This document shows positions 26,492 to 35,721 of a stretch of 64,000 nucleotides of DNA, piece by piece. The DNA lies in NCBI RefSeq assembly GCF_016765795.1, contig NZ_JAESVP010000005.1:124001-188000 (forward strand), in the 5' to 3' direction. How positions within the stretch are numbered: position 1 is the first letter of the stretch; each line of letters begins with the position of its first letter. Under the pieces are notes generated by a model. It was given only the letters and a program-made list of their open reading frames with translations, searched no databases and was not told the DNA's origin. The position numbers and the translations under genes are program-made. Origin of the DNA: Fuscibacter oryzae (lineage in GTDB: Bacteria; Pseudomonadota; Alphaproteobacteria; Rhodobacterales; Rhodobacteraceae).

Positions 26492-27097
26492 CTATTTATC
26501 ACCAACCGCAATCTTGTCGTATTGCACCCCGGAAACCACGTCACCATCCGGCCCCAGCAGGAACGAGGCCACCACAATGCCAAGCTGCGGCACATAGAAC
26601 TGGCGATAGGTGCTGTCGTCGTTCGGCAGCACAAGCCGGTCATCAACCGCCCAGGCTTCATACCGGCACTTGCCCAACTTGACCGTCTCTGTCCCAAGAA
26701 AGGTCTTCGTGACATGCCCGCTGGCGAAAGGTTGCCCACCTGAAATGATTTGCACGTCAGACTGCCAGACTTTCAGCTTTGGCAGATCGTCCAGCCCATT
26801 CGTCGCCGTATCGTATTCAAAGGAATACCCGCCACTGGCCGATTTTTTCTCGCTCGGGGCAAGCGCGTGCCGGTAGGTCCAATGCACCTCCTCGGTCTCT
26901 GATCCTTTCTGCGTCGTTCGGTCTTCGGACAGACCGCCTGCCATCTTTCTGAAATGCGACGACAAAAGCGGGGCAGAGCGGGTCAGGACAATTCCCCCCT
27001 CGTCATCCATGGCCTGCGGACACTTCGCCCATCCGGCGGTTACCGCAAGGCCGGAAAGAGCGGCGACCGATGCGAAGGTTCCAAATCGCGTGAACAT
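26492..27097 (-). CDS. Secreted protein of unknown function
   Basis: A 201-residue protein with a Sec signal peptide (MFTRFGTFASVAALSGLAVTAGWA) that I do not recognise. The mature part has two cysteines (KCPQAMDDEGG and GKCRYEAWAVDD) that could form a disulfide in the periplasm. It ends in a beta-rich region (RQFYVPQLGIVVASFLLGPDG). The ribosome site AAGGAG six bases before the ATG supports translation. It is isolated, between the ctaD terminator and a DUF2244 gene on the other strand. Confidence 0.65.
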   Translation of the reverse strand: MFTRFGTFASVAALSGLAVTAGWAKCPQAMDDEGGIVLTRSAPLLSSHFRKMAGGLSEDRTTQKGSETEEVHWTYRHALAPSEKKSASGGYSFEYDTATNGLDDLPKLKVWQSDVQIISGGQPFASGHVTKTFLGTETVKLGKCRYEAWAVDDRLVLPNDDSTYRQFYVPQLGIVVASFLLGPDGDVVSGVQYDKIAVGDK

Positions 27098-27256
27098 CTA
27101 AAGCTCCTTGAAAAGTCCCGCAGGACATATGGCCACCAAGATGAAAATGCCCCCCCCGCAATGGATGCAACCAGAGATCATCGAAGGCCGTTGACGGCGG
27201 AAGGCGGCTGCTTCACGAGTGGGTCCGATCCCATTCCAAGAACGCGGAGTGCCTGT

Positions 27257-27754
27257 TTGCCCTACCGCTGGCTTCCCTCCGAAAACACCCCTGAACGCCT
27301 GACCATCTGGCCCTATCGCTCGCTTCCCCGGCGGGGGTTCGTCTGGTTCATCGGCGGCACCGCCGCTCTGCTCGCTGTGCCTTTGTTGGCCGTTCTCGGC
27401 TCACCGATCCTATGGGCGCTGCTGCCGTTCTTGCTGGGCACCGTGGCGGCGATTTGGCTGGCGCTGGAGAAAAGCTACCGTGATGCCGAAATTACCGAGG
27501 TTCTGACCCTGACGAGGGACCAAGTCACCCTGATCCGCCTTGGCCCCAAGGGCAAACGGCAGGATTGGCAGGCCAATCCGCATTGGGTGCAGGTCGGCCT
27601 TTACCCCACGGGCGGCCCAGTGCCCGACTATCTGACCCTGCGTGGCAATGGCCGCGAGGTAGAGTTGGGTGCGTTCCTCACGCCCGAGGAACGCAAGGTG
27701 CTGGCGTCAGAGCTGCGCCAGCACCTTCGCGCCACGCGCAGCCCCGGCGGCTGA
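27257..27754 (+). CDS. DUF2244 membrane protein, TTG start
   Basis: A 165-residue protein of the DUF2244 family, function unknown. The N-terminal PYRWLPSENTPERLTIWPYRSLPRRGFVWFI is conserved in the family and ends in two membrane helices (about 30-75); a soluble C-terminal half contains VTLTRDQVTLIRL-like strands. No ATG fits, but a TTG preceded by CGGAG seven bases upstream starts the conserved MPYRW. DUF2244 genes in alphaproteobacteria often lie near oxidase genes, as here. Confidence 0.75.
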   Translation: MPYRWLPSENTPERLTIWPYRSLPRRGFVWFIGGTAALLAVPLLAVLGSPILWALLPFLLGTVAAIWLALEKSYRDAEITEVLTLTRDQVTLIRLGPKGKRQDWQANPHWVQVGLYPTGGPVPDYLTLRGNGREVELGAFLTPEERKVLASELRQHLRATRSPGG

Positions 27755-27758
27755 AACC

Positions 27759-28214
27759 TCAGCCCAGCCGCGCCTTGATCGCGGCACCCGCGGCGGCAAA
27801 ATCCATCTGGCCGGTGTATTTCGCTTTCAACACCGCCATCACCTTGCCCATGTCGCGGATGCTGGTGGCCCCGGCTTCGGCCACGGCGGCCTCGATCACG
27901 CTGGCCACTTCTGCACCCGACAACTGGCGCGGCAGGAACTCCTCGATCACCTTGACCTCAGCCACCTCTTTGGCCGCCAGTTCCAGTCGCCCGCCCTCTT
28001 CATAGATGCGCGCCGATTCCTGGCGTTGCTTGACCATCTTGCCCAGCACCGCCAGCAGATCGGAGTCCGACACCTCTGCCATCCCCTCGCCGCGCGCGGC
28101 GATTTCGCGGTCCTTGATGGCGGCATTGATCAGCCGCAGGGCCGACAGGCGATCAGCCTGTTTGGCCTTCATAGCCTCTTTCAGCGCCGTTTGCAGACGT
28201 TCGCGCAGCGACAT
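27759..28214 (-). CDS. GatB/YqeY-domain protein
   Basis: A 151-residue stand-alone YqeY-like protein, related to the C-terminal tRNA-binding domain of GatB. The helical start SLRERLQTALKEAMKAKQADRLSALRLINAAIKDREI and the QLSGAEVASVIEAAV and MGKVMAVLK segments are typical. A role in tRNA-dependent amidation is suggested by homology but not shown. It is divergent from carA with 177 bases between. Confidence 0.9.
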   Translation of the reverse strand: MSLRERLQTALKEAMKAKQADRLSALRLINAAIKDREIAARGEGMAEVSDSDLLAVLGKMVKQRQESARIYEEGGRLELAAKEVAEVKVIEEFLPRQLSGAEVASVIEAAVAEAGATSIRDMGKVMAVLKAKYTGQMDFAAAGAAIKARLG

Positions 28215-28281
28215 AGTGTTCCCCCAGATTGTCAGCCCCGACACCTTACCCCGACACGCCCGTCAGAGCAACCAACCGCCC

Positions 28282-28301
28282 ATATCATAACCCGTTGATA
28301 T
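28282..28301. promoter_or_regulatory. AT-rich inverted repeat in the carA promoter region
   Basis: ATATCA (28282-28287) and TGATAT (28296-28301) are exact inverted half-sites with an 8-base spacer, inside the only AT-rich patch of the yqeY-like/carA gap. It may be an operator or promoter element for carA; no regulator is implied by the sequence. Confidence 0.3.
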
Positions 28302-28391
28302 AAAACAAATTTCCTTTTCCCTCAAAGCCTTGACCCTGCCGCCCCCAACCCGTAGTTTCCCGCCAATTTGCCCGCAGCTTCGGAGTCGCCC

Positions 28392-29552
28392 ATGCCCACC
28401 CCTGACCAGAAGATGCCAACCGCCTGTCTTGCCCTTGCAGATGGCACCCTGTTTTACGGCCACGGCTTTGGCGCAGTGGGCGAAACGGTGGCCGAGCTGG
28501 TGTTCAACACCGCGATGACGGGCTATCAGGAAATCATGACCGACCCGTCCTATGCCGGTCAGGTCGTAACATTCACCTTCCCCCATGTCGGCAATACCGG
28601 CGTCACGGCCGAGGATGACGAGACGGCCACCCCCGCCGCCGCCGGCATGGTGGTGAAGTGGGACCCGACAGAGCCGTCAAACTGGCGCGCCACTGGCGAA
28701 TTGACCGATTGGCTGACCAAGATTGGCCGCATCGGAATCGGTGGCATCGACACCCGCCGCCTGACCCGTGCGATCCGCCAGCAAGGCGCACCGCATGTGG
28801 CGCTGGCCCATGATCCGAATGGCAAGTTCGACATCGGCGCATTAGTGGCCAAGGCCCGCGCGTGGAAGGGGCTGGTCGGCCTTGATCTGGCCAAGGATGT
28901 GACCTGCGCCCAAAGCTATTCCTGGGATGAACAGCGTTGGGCCTGGCCCGAGGGGTATACCCGTCGCGAAGGGCCGGGGTTCAAGGTTGTCGCCATCGAT
29001 TACGGTGCCAAGCGCAACATCCTGCGCTGCCTTGCGTCGGTCGGCTGCGAGGTTGTGGTGCTGCCCGCCTCTGCCACGGCGGAAGAGGTGCTGGCACACA
29101 ATCCCGAAGGGGTCTTCCTGTCGAATGGCCCCGGCGATCCGGCGGCCACCGGCAGCTATGCCGTGCCGATGATTCAGGGGGTTCTGGGGGCGGACCTGCC
29201 GCTGTTCGGCATCTGCCTTGGTCATCAGATGCTGGCGCTGGCGCTGGGTGCCACGACGGTCAAGATGAACCACGGCCATCATGGCGCGAACCATCCGGTC
29301 AAGGATCTGACCACTGGCAAGGTCGAGATTACCTCGATGAACCACGGCTTTACGGTGGACAGCCAGACCCTGCCCAATGGCGTTTCCGAAACCCACGTTT
29401 CGCTGTTTGACGGGTCGAACTGCGGCATCGCGGTGGATGGCAAGCCGATCTTCTCGGTGCAATACCACCCAGAGGCCAGCCCCGGCCCGCAAGACAGTTT
29501 TTACCTCTTCGAACGCTTTGCCGAAGCGATGAAAGCCCGCCGCGCCGCCTGA
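28392..29552 (+). CDS. carA: Carbamoyl-phosphate synthase small subunit
   Basis: The glutaminase subunit that supplies ammonia to CarB for carbamoyl phosphate, used in arginine and pyrimidine synthesis. The N-terminal small-subunit domain (LADGTLFYGHGFGAVGETV, MTGYQEIMTDPSYAGQ) is followed by a class I glutamine amidotransferase domain with the catalytic Cys in LFGICLGHQML and His/Glu in QYHPEASPGP. It has 386 residues. CarB is not adjacent. Confidence 0.96.
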   Translation: MPTPDQKMPTACLALADGTLFYGHGFGAVGETVAELVFNTAMTGYQEIMTDPSYAGQVVTFTFPHVGNTGVTAEDDETATPAAAGMVVKWDPTEPSNWRATGELTDWLTKIGRIGIGGIDTRRLTRAIRQQGAPHVALAHDPNGKFDIGALVAKARAWKGLVGLDLAKDVTCAQSYSWDEQRWAWPEGYTRREGPGFKVVAIDYGAKRNILRCLASVGCEVVVLPASATAEEVLAHNPEGVFLSNGPGDPAATGSYAVPMIQGVLGADLPLFGICLGHQMLALALGATTVKMNHGHHGANHPVKDLTTGKVEITSMNHGFTVDSQTLPNGVSETHVSLFDGSNCGIAVDGKPIFSVQYHPEASPGPQDSFYLFERFAEAMKARRAA

Positions 29553-29571
29553 GGCTAGACTCAGATTAGGG

Positions 29572-29587
29572 TTAACCCCTTCTTAAC
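29572..29587 (+). promoter_or_regulatory. Candidate CtrA box
   Basis: TTAA-CCCCTTC-TTAAC has exactly the TTAA-N7-TTAAC form bound by the alphaproteobacterial master regulator CtrA. It lies 40 bases before the glycosyltransferase start and 19 bases after the carA stop. TTAA is rare in DNA of this GC content. Confidence 0.55.
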
Positions 29588-29626
29588 CAGTTCGCCCCGA
29601 AGGTGAGCGAACTGGACGGAGGGGAA

Positions 29627-31510
29627 ATGACCGTCATACCGCTGCACCTGCCTGGCAAATCGCCCAAGTCTGACCAGCCCGACCATTCGGCGGAGCTGCC
29701 TGCTGGCTTGACTGTGGCAACGGTGGACTTGCTGCGCAACCGGCAGGTGCCGGCCCACGCGGTGCTGTCCGCCCTGCGGCGGGGCGCGCGGGGCGATCTG
29801 GCCATCTCGCAGTCGCTGACCGAGCGGACAAGGGCCGACACGCCAAGCGATGCGCGGATGCTGCGCGATCTTGCCGGGCGTCAGGGGCTGGGGGCGCTGA
29901 CGCCCGCGCATGGCCCGCCCGACCCGGCGCTGATCGATACCTTTGGCGCGACCGCATGCCTGACCGAAGGCCTGATGCCCTGGCGCAGGGTGGCTGGCCT
30001 TACCATCATCGCCACCCCCTCTGCCGAGGCTTTTGCCCGCCTGCGCCCTCGGCTGACCGCCCTGTTCGGCCCTGTCTTGCCCGCGTTTTGCCCCGATGAT
30101 GAGCTGCGCGCGGCCGTTTTGCGCCAGCGCGGTGCGGCGCTGATCCGGGCGGCAGAAACAGCGGTTCCGGCCGCACTCAGTTGCCGCAGCTATGATCCCG
30201 CCCGCATGGCGCGCCGACTTGGCCTTGGGGGGCTGGCGCTGATGCCGGTGCTGCTGTGGCACCCGGTCTGGCTGCTGGCGGTGTTCACGCTGTTGGCGAT
30301 CACCGCCATGGCGGGCTTTATGGGCCTGCGTCTGGCAGCCTGGCTGGCCTTGCGCAAACCAGAACCCGACCTGCCGCAGATTACCATTGCCCGCCTGCCC
30401 GTCGTCTCTGTCATCTTGGCGCTTTATGGCGAGAACGACATTGCGTCACGGCTGATCAAGCGTTTGAAGGCGCTGGATTATCCGCCAGACCTGCTTGATG
30501 TGATCCTTGCCGTCGAAGACGACGATCACGCGACCCGCGCCGCCCTTGCCCGCACCGAACTGCCATTGTGGATTCGCGTCATCCGGGTGCCTGCGGGAAC
30601 CGTGCGCACCAAGCCCCGCGCGCTGAACTACGCGCTGGATCATTGTCGTGGCAGCTTTGTCGGCATCTATGACGCCGAGGATGCCCCCGCCCCCGACCAG
30701 ATCCGCCGTATGGTCGCGCACTTTCATGCGCGCGGGTCTGATGTGGTCTGCCTTCAGGGCATTCTGGATTACTACAACCCCAACCAGAACTGGCTGTCGC
30801 GGTGTTTCACCATCGAATATGCCGCCTGGTTCCGGCTGCTGCTGCCCGGCATCGCTCGACTGGGCCTTGTGGTTCCATTGGGCGGCACCACGCTGTTCTT
30901 CCGCCGCGCGGCGCTAGAGGAACTGGGCCGCTGGGATGCCCATAACGTTACCGAGGATTGCGATCTTGGCATCCGCATCGCCCGCCGGGGCTGGCGCACC
31001 GAGGTCGTGCAGACCACGACCTATGAAGAGGCAAACTGCCACGCGCGCGCATGGGTCAAACAGCGATCACGCTGGATCAAGGGCTTTATGATGACCTGGC
31101 TGACCCATATGCGAAACCCACTCCGCCTATGGCAAGAGCTTGGGCCAAAACGATTTCTTGGCGTGCAACTTCTGGTCTTCGGTTCGGTGTGCCACGCGCT
31201 TCTGGCGCCGTTGCTCTGGTCATTCTGGGTCAGCTTTTTCGGCATTCCCCACCCCTTGGCGCTGGCCATGGGGCCGCAGGTGTTCCGGTTGCTGGGCGCG
31301 GCTTTTGTAATTTCGGAACTACTTGGCATGGCATTCGGGATGGCAGGGTTGCTGCTGGCGCGACAAAAGATCAACCCGCTGTGGCTGTTGACCATGGCCC
31401 CCTACAACGCACTGGCCACGCTGGCCGCATGGAAGGCCGCCTATGAGATGATCTTGCGCCCCTTCTGGTGGGACAAGACGCGCCATGGCCTGTCGGATGA
31501 CAGCCCTTGA
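29627..31510 (+). CDS. NfrB-like membrane glycosyltransferase, family 2
   Basis: A 627-residue inner-membrane glycosyltransferase. The N-terminal ~150 residues resemble the MshE/GspE N-terminal domain, which in some proteins binds cyclic-di-GMP; NfrB has the same arrangement. Helices near 205-245 precede a GT-A domain with SVILALYGEND, the DxD-type YDAEDAPAPDQ, TEDCDLGIRIA (acceptor-side ED) and the QRSRW motif in VKQRSRWIKGFMMTW, as in cellulose-synthase-type enzymes. About four helices follow. The ATG has GGAGGGG upstream, better than a GTG at 29603. The product is probably a beta-linked surface polysaccharide, but this is inference. Confidence 0.82.
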   Translation: MTVIPLHLPGKSPKSDQPDHSAELPAGLTVATVDLLRNRQVPAHAVLSALRRGARGDLAISQSLTERTRADTPSDARMLRDLAGRQGLGALTPAHGPPDPALIDTFGATACLTEGLMPWRRVAGLTIIATPSAEAFARLRPRLTALFGPVLPAFCPDDELRAAVLRQRGAALIRAAETAVPAALSCRSYDPARMARRLGLGGLALMPVLLWHPVWLLAVFTLLAITAMAGFMGLRLAAWLALRKPEPDLPQITIARLPVVSVILALYGENDIASRLIKRLKALDYPPDLLDVILAVEDDDHATRAALARTELPLWIRVIRVPAGTVRTKPRALNYALDHCRGSFVGIYDAEDAPAPDQIRRMVAHFHARGSDVVCLQGILDYYNPNQNWLSRCFTIEYAAWFRLLLPGIARLGLVVPLGGTTLFFRRAALEELGRWDAHNVTEDCDLGIRIARRGWRTEVVQTTTYEEANCHARAWVKQRSRWIKGFMMTWLTHMRNPLRLWQELGPKRFLGVQLLVFGSVCHALLAPLLWSFWVSFFGIPHPLALAMGPQVFRLLGAAFVISELLGMAFGMAGLLLARQKINPLWLLTMAPYNALATLAAWKAAYEMILRPFWWDKTRHGLSDDSP

Positions 31511-31523
31511 CCGTAGAGCCCGC

Positions 31524-32159
31524 CTAGCGCGTGCGCAATTCCCCGGCATCGACCCGCAGCCGCGTTTCAAATGCCTTGGAAATATGAGATTTCAGCGCAT
31601 GATAGGCCGCATCGCCATCATGCGCCGCAATCGCCCGCACGATCTGCTCATGTTCATCCAGCGCCACCTCATCCCGCCCCTCGGCAGCAAAGGTGGTCGA
31701 GGCCATCAGCGCCATCGACCGATGCACAAGGTCAAGCTGCTGGACAAGGAACCGATTGTGGCTGGCCAGGTGGATCAGCCGGTGAAACCGCTTGTTCGCC
31801 CGGCTCAGCGCCCGTGGGTCGCCGCCGATCAGCTTGCGGTCCTCGGCCACCATGCCTTGCAGGACGCGCACTTCCTCATCCGTCGCGTGCCGCGCCGCCA
31901 GACGGGCCGCCAGCCCCTCCAGCTCGGTCCGCACGGTATAAAGCTCGGCCAGTTGGTTATGGTCCAGCGATGCGACGATCAGGCTGCGCCCGTCACGCGT
32001 CAGCATCCCTTGGGTTTCCAGCCGCTGCAACGCCTCGCGCACAGGGGTGCGCGACACGCCCAGCCGTTCGGCCATTTCCGATTCCACCAACCGGTCGCCG
32101 GGCTTGTAATCGCCGCGTTCGATCGCTTCCAGAATCAGGCTATAGGCGTCTTTCTGCAC
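31524..32159 (-). CDS. GntR-family (FCD) transcriptional regulator, GTG start
   Basis: A 211-residue regulator: an N-terminal winged helix (DRLVESEMAERLGVSRTPVREALQRLETQGML) and an all-helical FCD effector domain (about 75-205) with metal-ligand-like His residues in HRLIHLASHNRF and DEHEQIVRAI. The start is a GTG preceded by AAGGAGG. It is divergent from the HAD phosphatase and convergent with the glycosyltransferase. Its target is unknown. Confidence 0.9.
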   Translation of the reverse strand: MQKDAYSLILEAIERGDYKPGDRLVESEMAERLGVSRTPVREALQRLETQGMLTRDGRSLIVASLDHNQLAELYTVRTELEGLAARLAARHATDEEVRVLQGMVAEDRKLIGGDPRALSRANKRFHRLIHLASHNRFLVQQLDLVHRSMALMASTTFAAEGRDEVALDEHEQIVRAIAAHDGDAAYHALKSHISKAFETRLRVDAGELRTR

Positions 32160-32252
32160 GGGTGGTCCTCCTTGGGGCGGCGAGACTAGCCGCTTTTCGC
32201 CCCCATGCAATGGCGCGATTGCGCGCGGGCTTGCGAAAAGCTAGGGAAAGCC

Positions 32253-32897
32253 ATGGTCAAAGTCGCCTTCAACCACGTCACCACTTGGGTCTTTGATCTG
32301 GATAACACGCTTTATCCGCCGCGCTATCGCCTGTTCGACCAGATCGAGGTGAAGATGACGGGCTGGGTGATGCAAGCCCTTGGCGTTGACCGAGCAGAGG
32401 CAGACCGCCTGCGCCAGCATTACTGGACCCACTATGGCACCACCCTTGCGGGCCTGATGCGCGAACATGCCATCGACCCCGGCCCTTACCTGAACGAAGT
32501 CCACGACATAGATTTTTCCGCCCTGCCGCGCGACCCCGATCTTGCCGCAGGTATTGCTGCCCTGCCCGGTCGTCGCATCGTCTATACCAACGCCTGCGAA
32601 CCCTATGCCCGTCGTGTGCTGGAGGCTCGGGGGCTTTCGGGTCTGTTCGATGCGGTCTACGGCGTTGAACATGCGGGCTTTCTCCCCAAGCCCGAGCGTG
32701 AGGCGTTCGAGACGATCTTTGCCATCGACGGCGTGAACCCCACCCGCGCCGCGATGTTCGAGGATGACCCGCGCAATCTTGCCGCCCCCCATGCCATGGG
32801 CATGCGCACCGTTTACGTTGCGCCACAGCCGCTGGTGGCGGACCACATCCATCACCATACCGATGACCTCGCGGCCTTTTTGTCGCAGCTTATCTAG
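32253..32897 (+). CDS. Pyrimidine 5'-nucleotidase-like HAD phosphatase
   Basis: A cytosolic HAD-superfamily hydrolase of the SDT1/pyrimidine 5'-nucleotidase group, 214 residues. Motif I is WVFDLDNTLYPPRYRLFDQ, motif II lies in RIVYTNACEPYARRV, motif III Lys in GFLPKPEREAF and motif IV in AAMFEDDPRNL. These proteins dephosphorylate pyrimidine nucleotides or related phosphates. The start MVKVAFNH has a weak AGGGAAAG site. It stands alone. Confidence 0.88.
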   Translation: MVKVAFNHVTTWVFDLDNTLYPPRYRLFDQIEVKMTGWVMQALGVDRAEADRLRQHYWTHYGTTLAGLMREHAIDPGPYLNEVHDIDFSALPRDPDLAAGIAALPGRRIVYTNACEPYARRVLEARGLSGLFDAVYGVEHAGFLPKPEREAFETIFAIDGVNPTRAAMFEDDPRNLAAPHAMGMRTVYVAPQPLVADHIHHHTDDLAAFLSQLI

Positions 32898-32971
32898 CCG
32901 CCTGCGACAGCCCGTCCCATAGCAGACGGTCGGCGCCGGGCGCATCTGTGGCCTGTGAACAGGAGTCCCAG

Positions 32972-33205
32972 ATGTCAGTTTCCGAATCCCTCCCCGCCCC
33001 CGGCCTTCTTTCCCGCCTTCCCCTCGTCGGCCCGGTTGCACGCGCCGTCAATCAGGACATCAACCTGATCTTCTACCTCCTCGTCATCGCACTGACTGTG
33101 CTGGTTCTGGCGGTGAAAATCTGGGGCATCGTCGCGCTGACCATGACCGCGCTGGCGCTGGTGCCTTGTATGTTCGCCTTTTTCATCGCGGTTACCTGGC
33201 CCTAA
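32972..33205 (+). CDS. Small membrane protein of unknown function
   Basis: A 77-residue protein with two hydrophobic helices (LIFYLLVIALTVLVLAVKI and IVALTMTALALVPCMFAFFI) after a short cytosolic N-terminus. AGGAG lies seven bases before the ATG. I do not recognise a family. It lies between two plus-strand genes 75-90 bases away on either side. Confidence 0.6.
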   Translation: MSVSESLPAPGLLSRLPLVGPVARAVNQDINLIFYLLVIALTVLVLAVKIWGIVALTMTALALVPCMFAFFIAVTWP

Positions 33206-33293
33206 GCCCTGGCCTTAACGGCCACCCTGCGCTGCTTTGTCCCTTCGCTTTCTGCCACCAAAGCCCTAGTTTAGCGGCAATATGGAGGCTGTC

Positions 33294-34493
33294 ATGCAAC
33301 GGACCCAAACCGATATTCTGGTCTCTGGTGGCGGCGTCGCCGGCCTGACGGCGGCGGCAGCCTTTGGGGCTGCGGGGTTCAGCGTGATCTGCACCGACCC
33401 TGCTCCCCCTGTGACCGACCGCGATGCCGATGGGGCCGACCTGCGCACCACCGCCTTCCTGCACCCCTCGATCCCCGTGCTGGAGGAGGCGGGCCTCTGG
33501 GCGCGACTGGAACCCAATGCGGCCCCCTTGCAGATCATGCGCATCATCGATGCCGGTGGCCCGGTGTCAGAGCCGCGCCTGACGAAAGATTTCGACGCCG
33601 CCGATATTTCGGACCGCCCTTTTGGCTGGAACCTGCCCAACTGGCTTTTGCGCCGCGAAATGGTGGCGCGGTTGGCCGAATTGCCGAATGTCACCTTCCT
33701 GCCCGGGGTGGCGACTGCCCGCGTCATCACCCGCCAAACCGAGGCGTTGGCCACCCTGTCCGACGGCAGCCAGGTGTCGGCCCGCCTGATCGTGGCCGCC
33801 GATGGCCGCAACTCCACCGTGCGGCAAGCGGCAGGCATTCCGGTCAAAACCATCCGCTACGGGCAAAAAGCGCTGGCCTTTGCCACCACCCATCCCGTTC
33901 CCCATGGCAATATCTCGACCGAGATTCACCGCTCCGGCGGCCCCTTCACCCTTGTCCCCCTGCCCGACCGCGACGGCCTGCCCTCCTCTGCCGTGGTCTG
34001 GATGGAACGCGGGCCAGAGGTTGAACGCCTGTCTGCCCTGCCCGTCGCCGAATTCGAGGCCGAGATGAACAACCGCTCCTGCGGTATCCTTGGGCCGCTG
34101 ACACTGGTTTCGCGCCGCTCTGTCTGGCCGATCATCAGCCAATATGCCACCCGCATGTCGGCCCAGCGCATCGCCCTGATCGCCGAGGCCGCGCATGTCG
34201 TGCCACCCATAGGCGCGCAGGGGCTGAACATGAGCCTTGCCGACCTCAAGGCCCTTCTGGCCCTTGCCACTGCGCACCCCGAAAACTTGGGCGACACCAA
34301 GATGCTCGATGCCTACCACCGCGCCCGGCATCTGGAGGTGATGGCCCGCGTAACCGGAATCGACCTGCTGAACCGCACCTCAATGCTGTCAGCCCAGCCG
34401 CTGCGCGACCTGCGGGCGGGCGCGCTCAACGCGTTCTACTCGCTGTCCCCAGTCAGAAAAACCCTGATGCGTGCAGGGCTTGGCACCCGCTGA
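33294..34493 (+). CDS. UbiH/UbiF-family FAD monooxygenase
   Basis: A flavoprotein hydroxylase of the UbiH/Coq6 family (399 residues), probably acting in ubiquinone ring hydroxylation. The FAD Rossmann motif SGGGVAGLTAAAAFGAAG, the second FAD motif IVAADGRNSTVRQAAGI and the GD-type block AEAAHVVPPIGAQGLNMSLAD are present. GGAGG five bases before the ATG at 33294 favours it over an ATG four codons earlier. No other ubi gene is adjacent, so the position hydroxylated cannot be assigned. Confidence 0.85.
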   Translation: MQRTQTDILVSGGGVAGLTAAAAFGAAGFSVICTDPAPPVTDRDADGADLRTTAFLHPSIPVLEEAGLWARLEPNAAPLQIMRIIDAGGPVSEPRLTKDFDAADISDRPFGWNLPNWLLRREMVARLAELPNVTFLPGVATARVITRQTEALATLSDGSQVSARLIVAADGRNSTVRQAAGIPVKTIRYGQKALAFATTHPVPHGNISTEIHRSGGPFTLVPLPDRDGLPSSAVVWMERGPEVERLSALPVAEFEAEMNNRSCGILGPLTLVSRRSVWPIISQYATRMSAQRIALIAEAAHVVPPIGAQGLNMSLADLKALLALATAHPENLGDTKMLDAYHRARHLEVMARVTGIDLLNRTSMLSAQPLRDLRAGALNAFYSLSPVRKTLMRAGLGTR

Positions 34494-34506
34494 CCAACCG
34501 CGCCTC

Positions 34507-34527
34507 CCTCCCCCTGACAGGGGGAGG
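34507..34527. terminator. Hairpin between convergent genes
   Basis: CCTCCCCCTG and CAGGGGGAGG are exact complements separated by one base, so about eight pairs form around a small loop. It lies between the stops of the monooxygenase and the aminotransferase and probably ends one or both transcripts, though no U-run follows. Confidence 0.55.
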
Positions 34528-34539
34528 ACTGTGTAGGGG

Positions 34540-35664
34540 TTACAAAACCGCCTCTACTCCGCGCCGCAACCGCGCCACCGTGGCTTCCACATCCGCCAGC
34601 TTGTCCAGCCCGAACAGCCCCAGACGGAAGGTGCGGAACCCCTCGCCCTCACCCACCTGCAACGGCACGCCCGCCGCAATCTGCATTCCCAGCGCGCGGA
34701 ACTTCGCGCCGCTCTGCACCTCGGCGTCGTCGGTATAACTGACCACCACCCCCGGTGCCTGAAAACCGGGGGCCGCGACCGAGGTCACACCGCGCCCCTC
34801 CAGCAAGGCCCGCACCGCGCGGCCCAGCGCCCACTGCGCATCCTTGGCGGCGGCAAAGCCCATGGCCTTGGTTTCCAGCATCGCATCGCGCAGGCCCAGA
34901 ATCGCATCGGTCGGCATCGTGGCGTGATAGGCATGCCCGCCGCCCTCATAGGCCGCCATGATCGCCCGCCACTTCGACAGATCCAGCGCAAAACTGGATG
35001 ATTTCGTCGCCGCCAGCCGCTCCTCGCCCCGCGGCCCCAGCACGACGATCCCGGCAGAGGGGGACGCCGACCACCCCTTTTGCGGGGCCGAAATCAGCAC
35101 ATCCACGCCCAGTGCGGCCATATCCACCCAGATGCAGCCCGAAGCGATGCAGTCCAGCACAAAGACCGCGCCCACCTCCTGCGCCGCCGCCGCGACCTGC
35201 GCGATATAGTCATCCGGCAGGATGATCCCGGAGGAGGTTTCCACATGCGGCGCAAACACCGCCTCGGGCTTCACCTCGCGGATCTTGGCCACCACTTCTT
35301 CAACCGGCGGCGGCGCAAAGGGCGCGCCCGCCGCATTGCCGGGCCGCCGCGCCATCACGACATGGGTTTCCTGCGCCACGCCCGTCGCCTCGAAAATCTG
35401 CGTCCAGCGATAGCTGAACCAGCCGTTCCGGATGATCAGCACCCGCCCCTGCCCGAACTGGCGCGCGCAGGCCTCCATCGCATAGGTGCCGCCACCGGGC
35501 ACCAGCGCCGTGGCCGTGCCGCCATAAACCTCTTTCAGCAGCGCCGAGACATCGCGCATCACGCCCTGAAACCGCGCCGACATATGGTTCAGGCTGCGGT
35601 CGGTGAAGACCACCGAAAACTCTTCCAGCCCCTCGGGGTCGATATGATCATGCGGCAGTTTCAT
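34540..35664 (-). CDS. Class V aminotransferase (alanine-glyoxylate / serine-pyruvate type)
   Basis: A PLP-dependent aminotransferase of fold type I, class V (374 residues). The glycine-rich cofactor loop GGTATALVPGGGTYAMEA, the PLP Asp in FVLDCIASGCIW and the lysine in ISAPQKGWSASPSAG can be read. Members use alanine, serine or phosphonates as donors with glyoxylate or pyruvate. It lies 3' of two Lrp-type regulator genes and may be under their control. Confidence 0.85.
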   Translation of the reverse strand: MKLPHDHIDPEGLEEFSVVFTDRSLNHMSARFQGVMRDVSALLKEVYGGTATALVPGGGTYAMEACARQFGQGRVLIIRNGWFSYRWTQIFEATGVAQETHVVMARRPGNAAGAPFAPPPVEEVVAKIREVKPEAVFAPHVETSSGIILPDDYIAQVAAAAQEVGAVFVLDCIASGCIWVDMAALGVDVLISAPQKGWSASPSAGIVVLGPRGEERLAATKSSSFALDLSKWRAIMAAYEGGGHAYHATMPTDAILGLRDAMLETKAMGFAAAKDAQWALGRAVRALLEGRGVTSVAAPGFQAPGVVVSYTDDAEVQSGAKFRALGMQIAAGVPLQVGEGEGFRTFRLGLFGLDKLADVEATVARLRRGVEAVL

Positions 35665-35721
35665 CGCGGGCCTCCGTTGCTCAGCACCAGCCTAGCGCCC
35701 TGCGCGCCAGCCCACCAGCCA

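Noticed and set aside
34507-34527. Extra member of the mosaic repeat family
   Set aside because: The CCTCCCCCTG/CAGGGGGAGG hairpin lacks the GGATATTT or GGAGTATTT core and any known tail, so it was kept only as a terminator-like hairpin.
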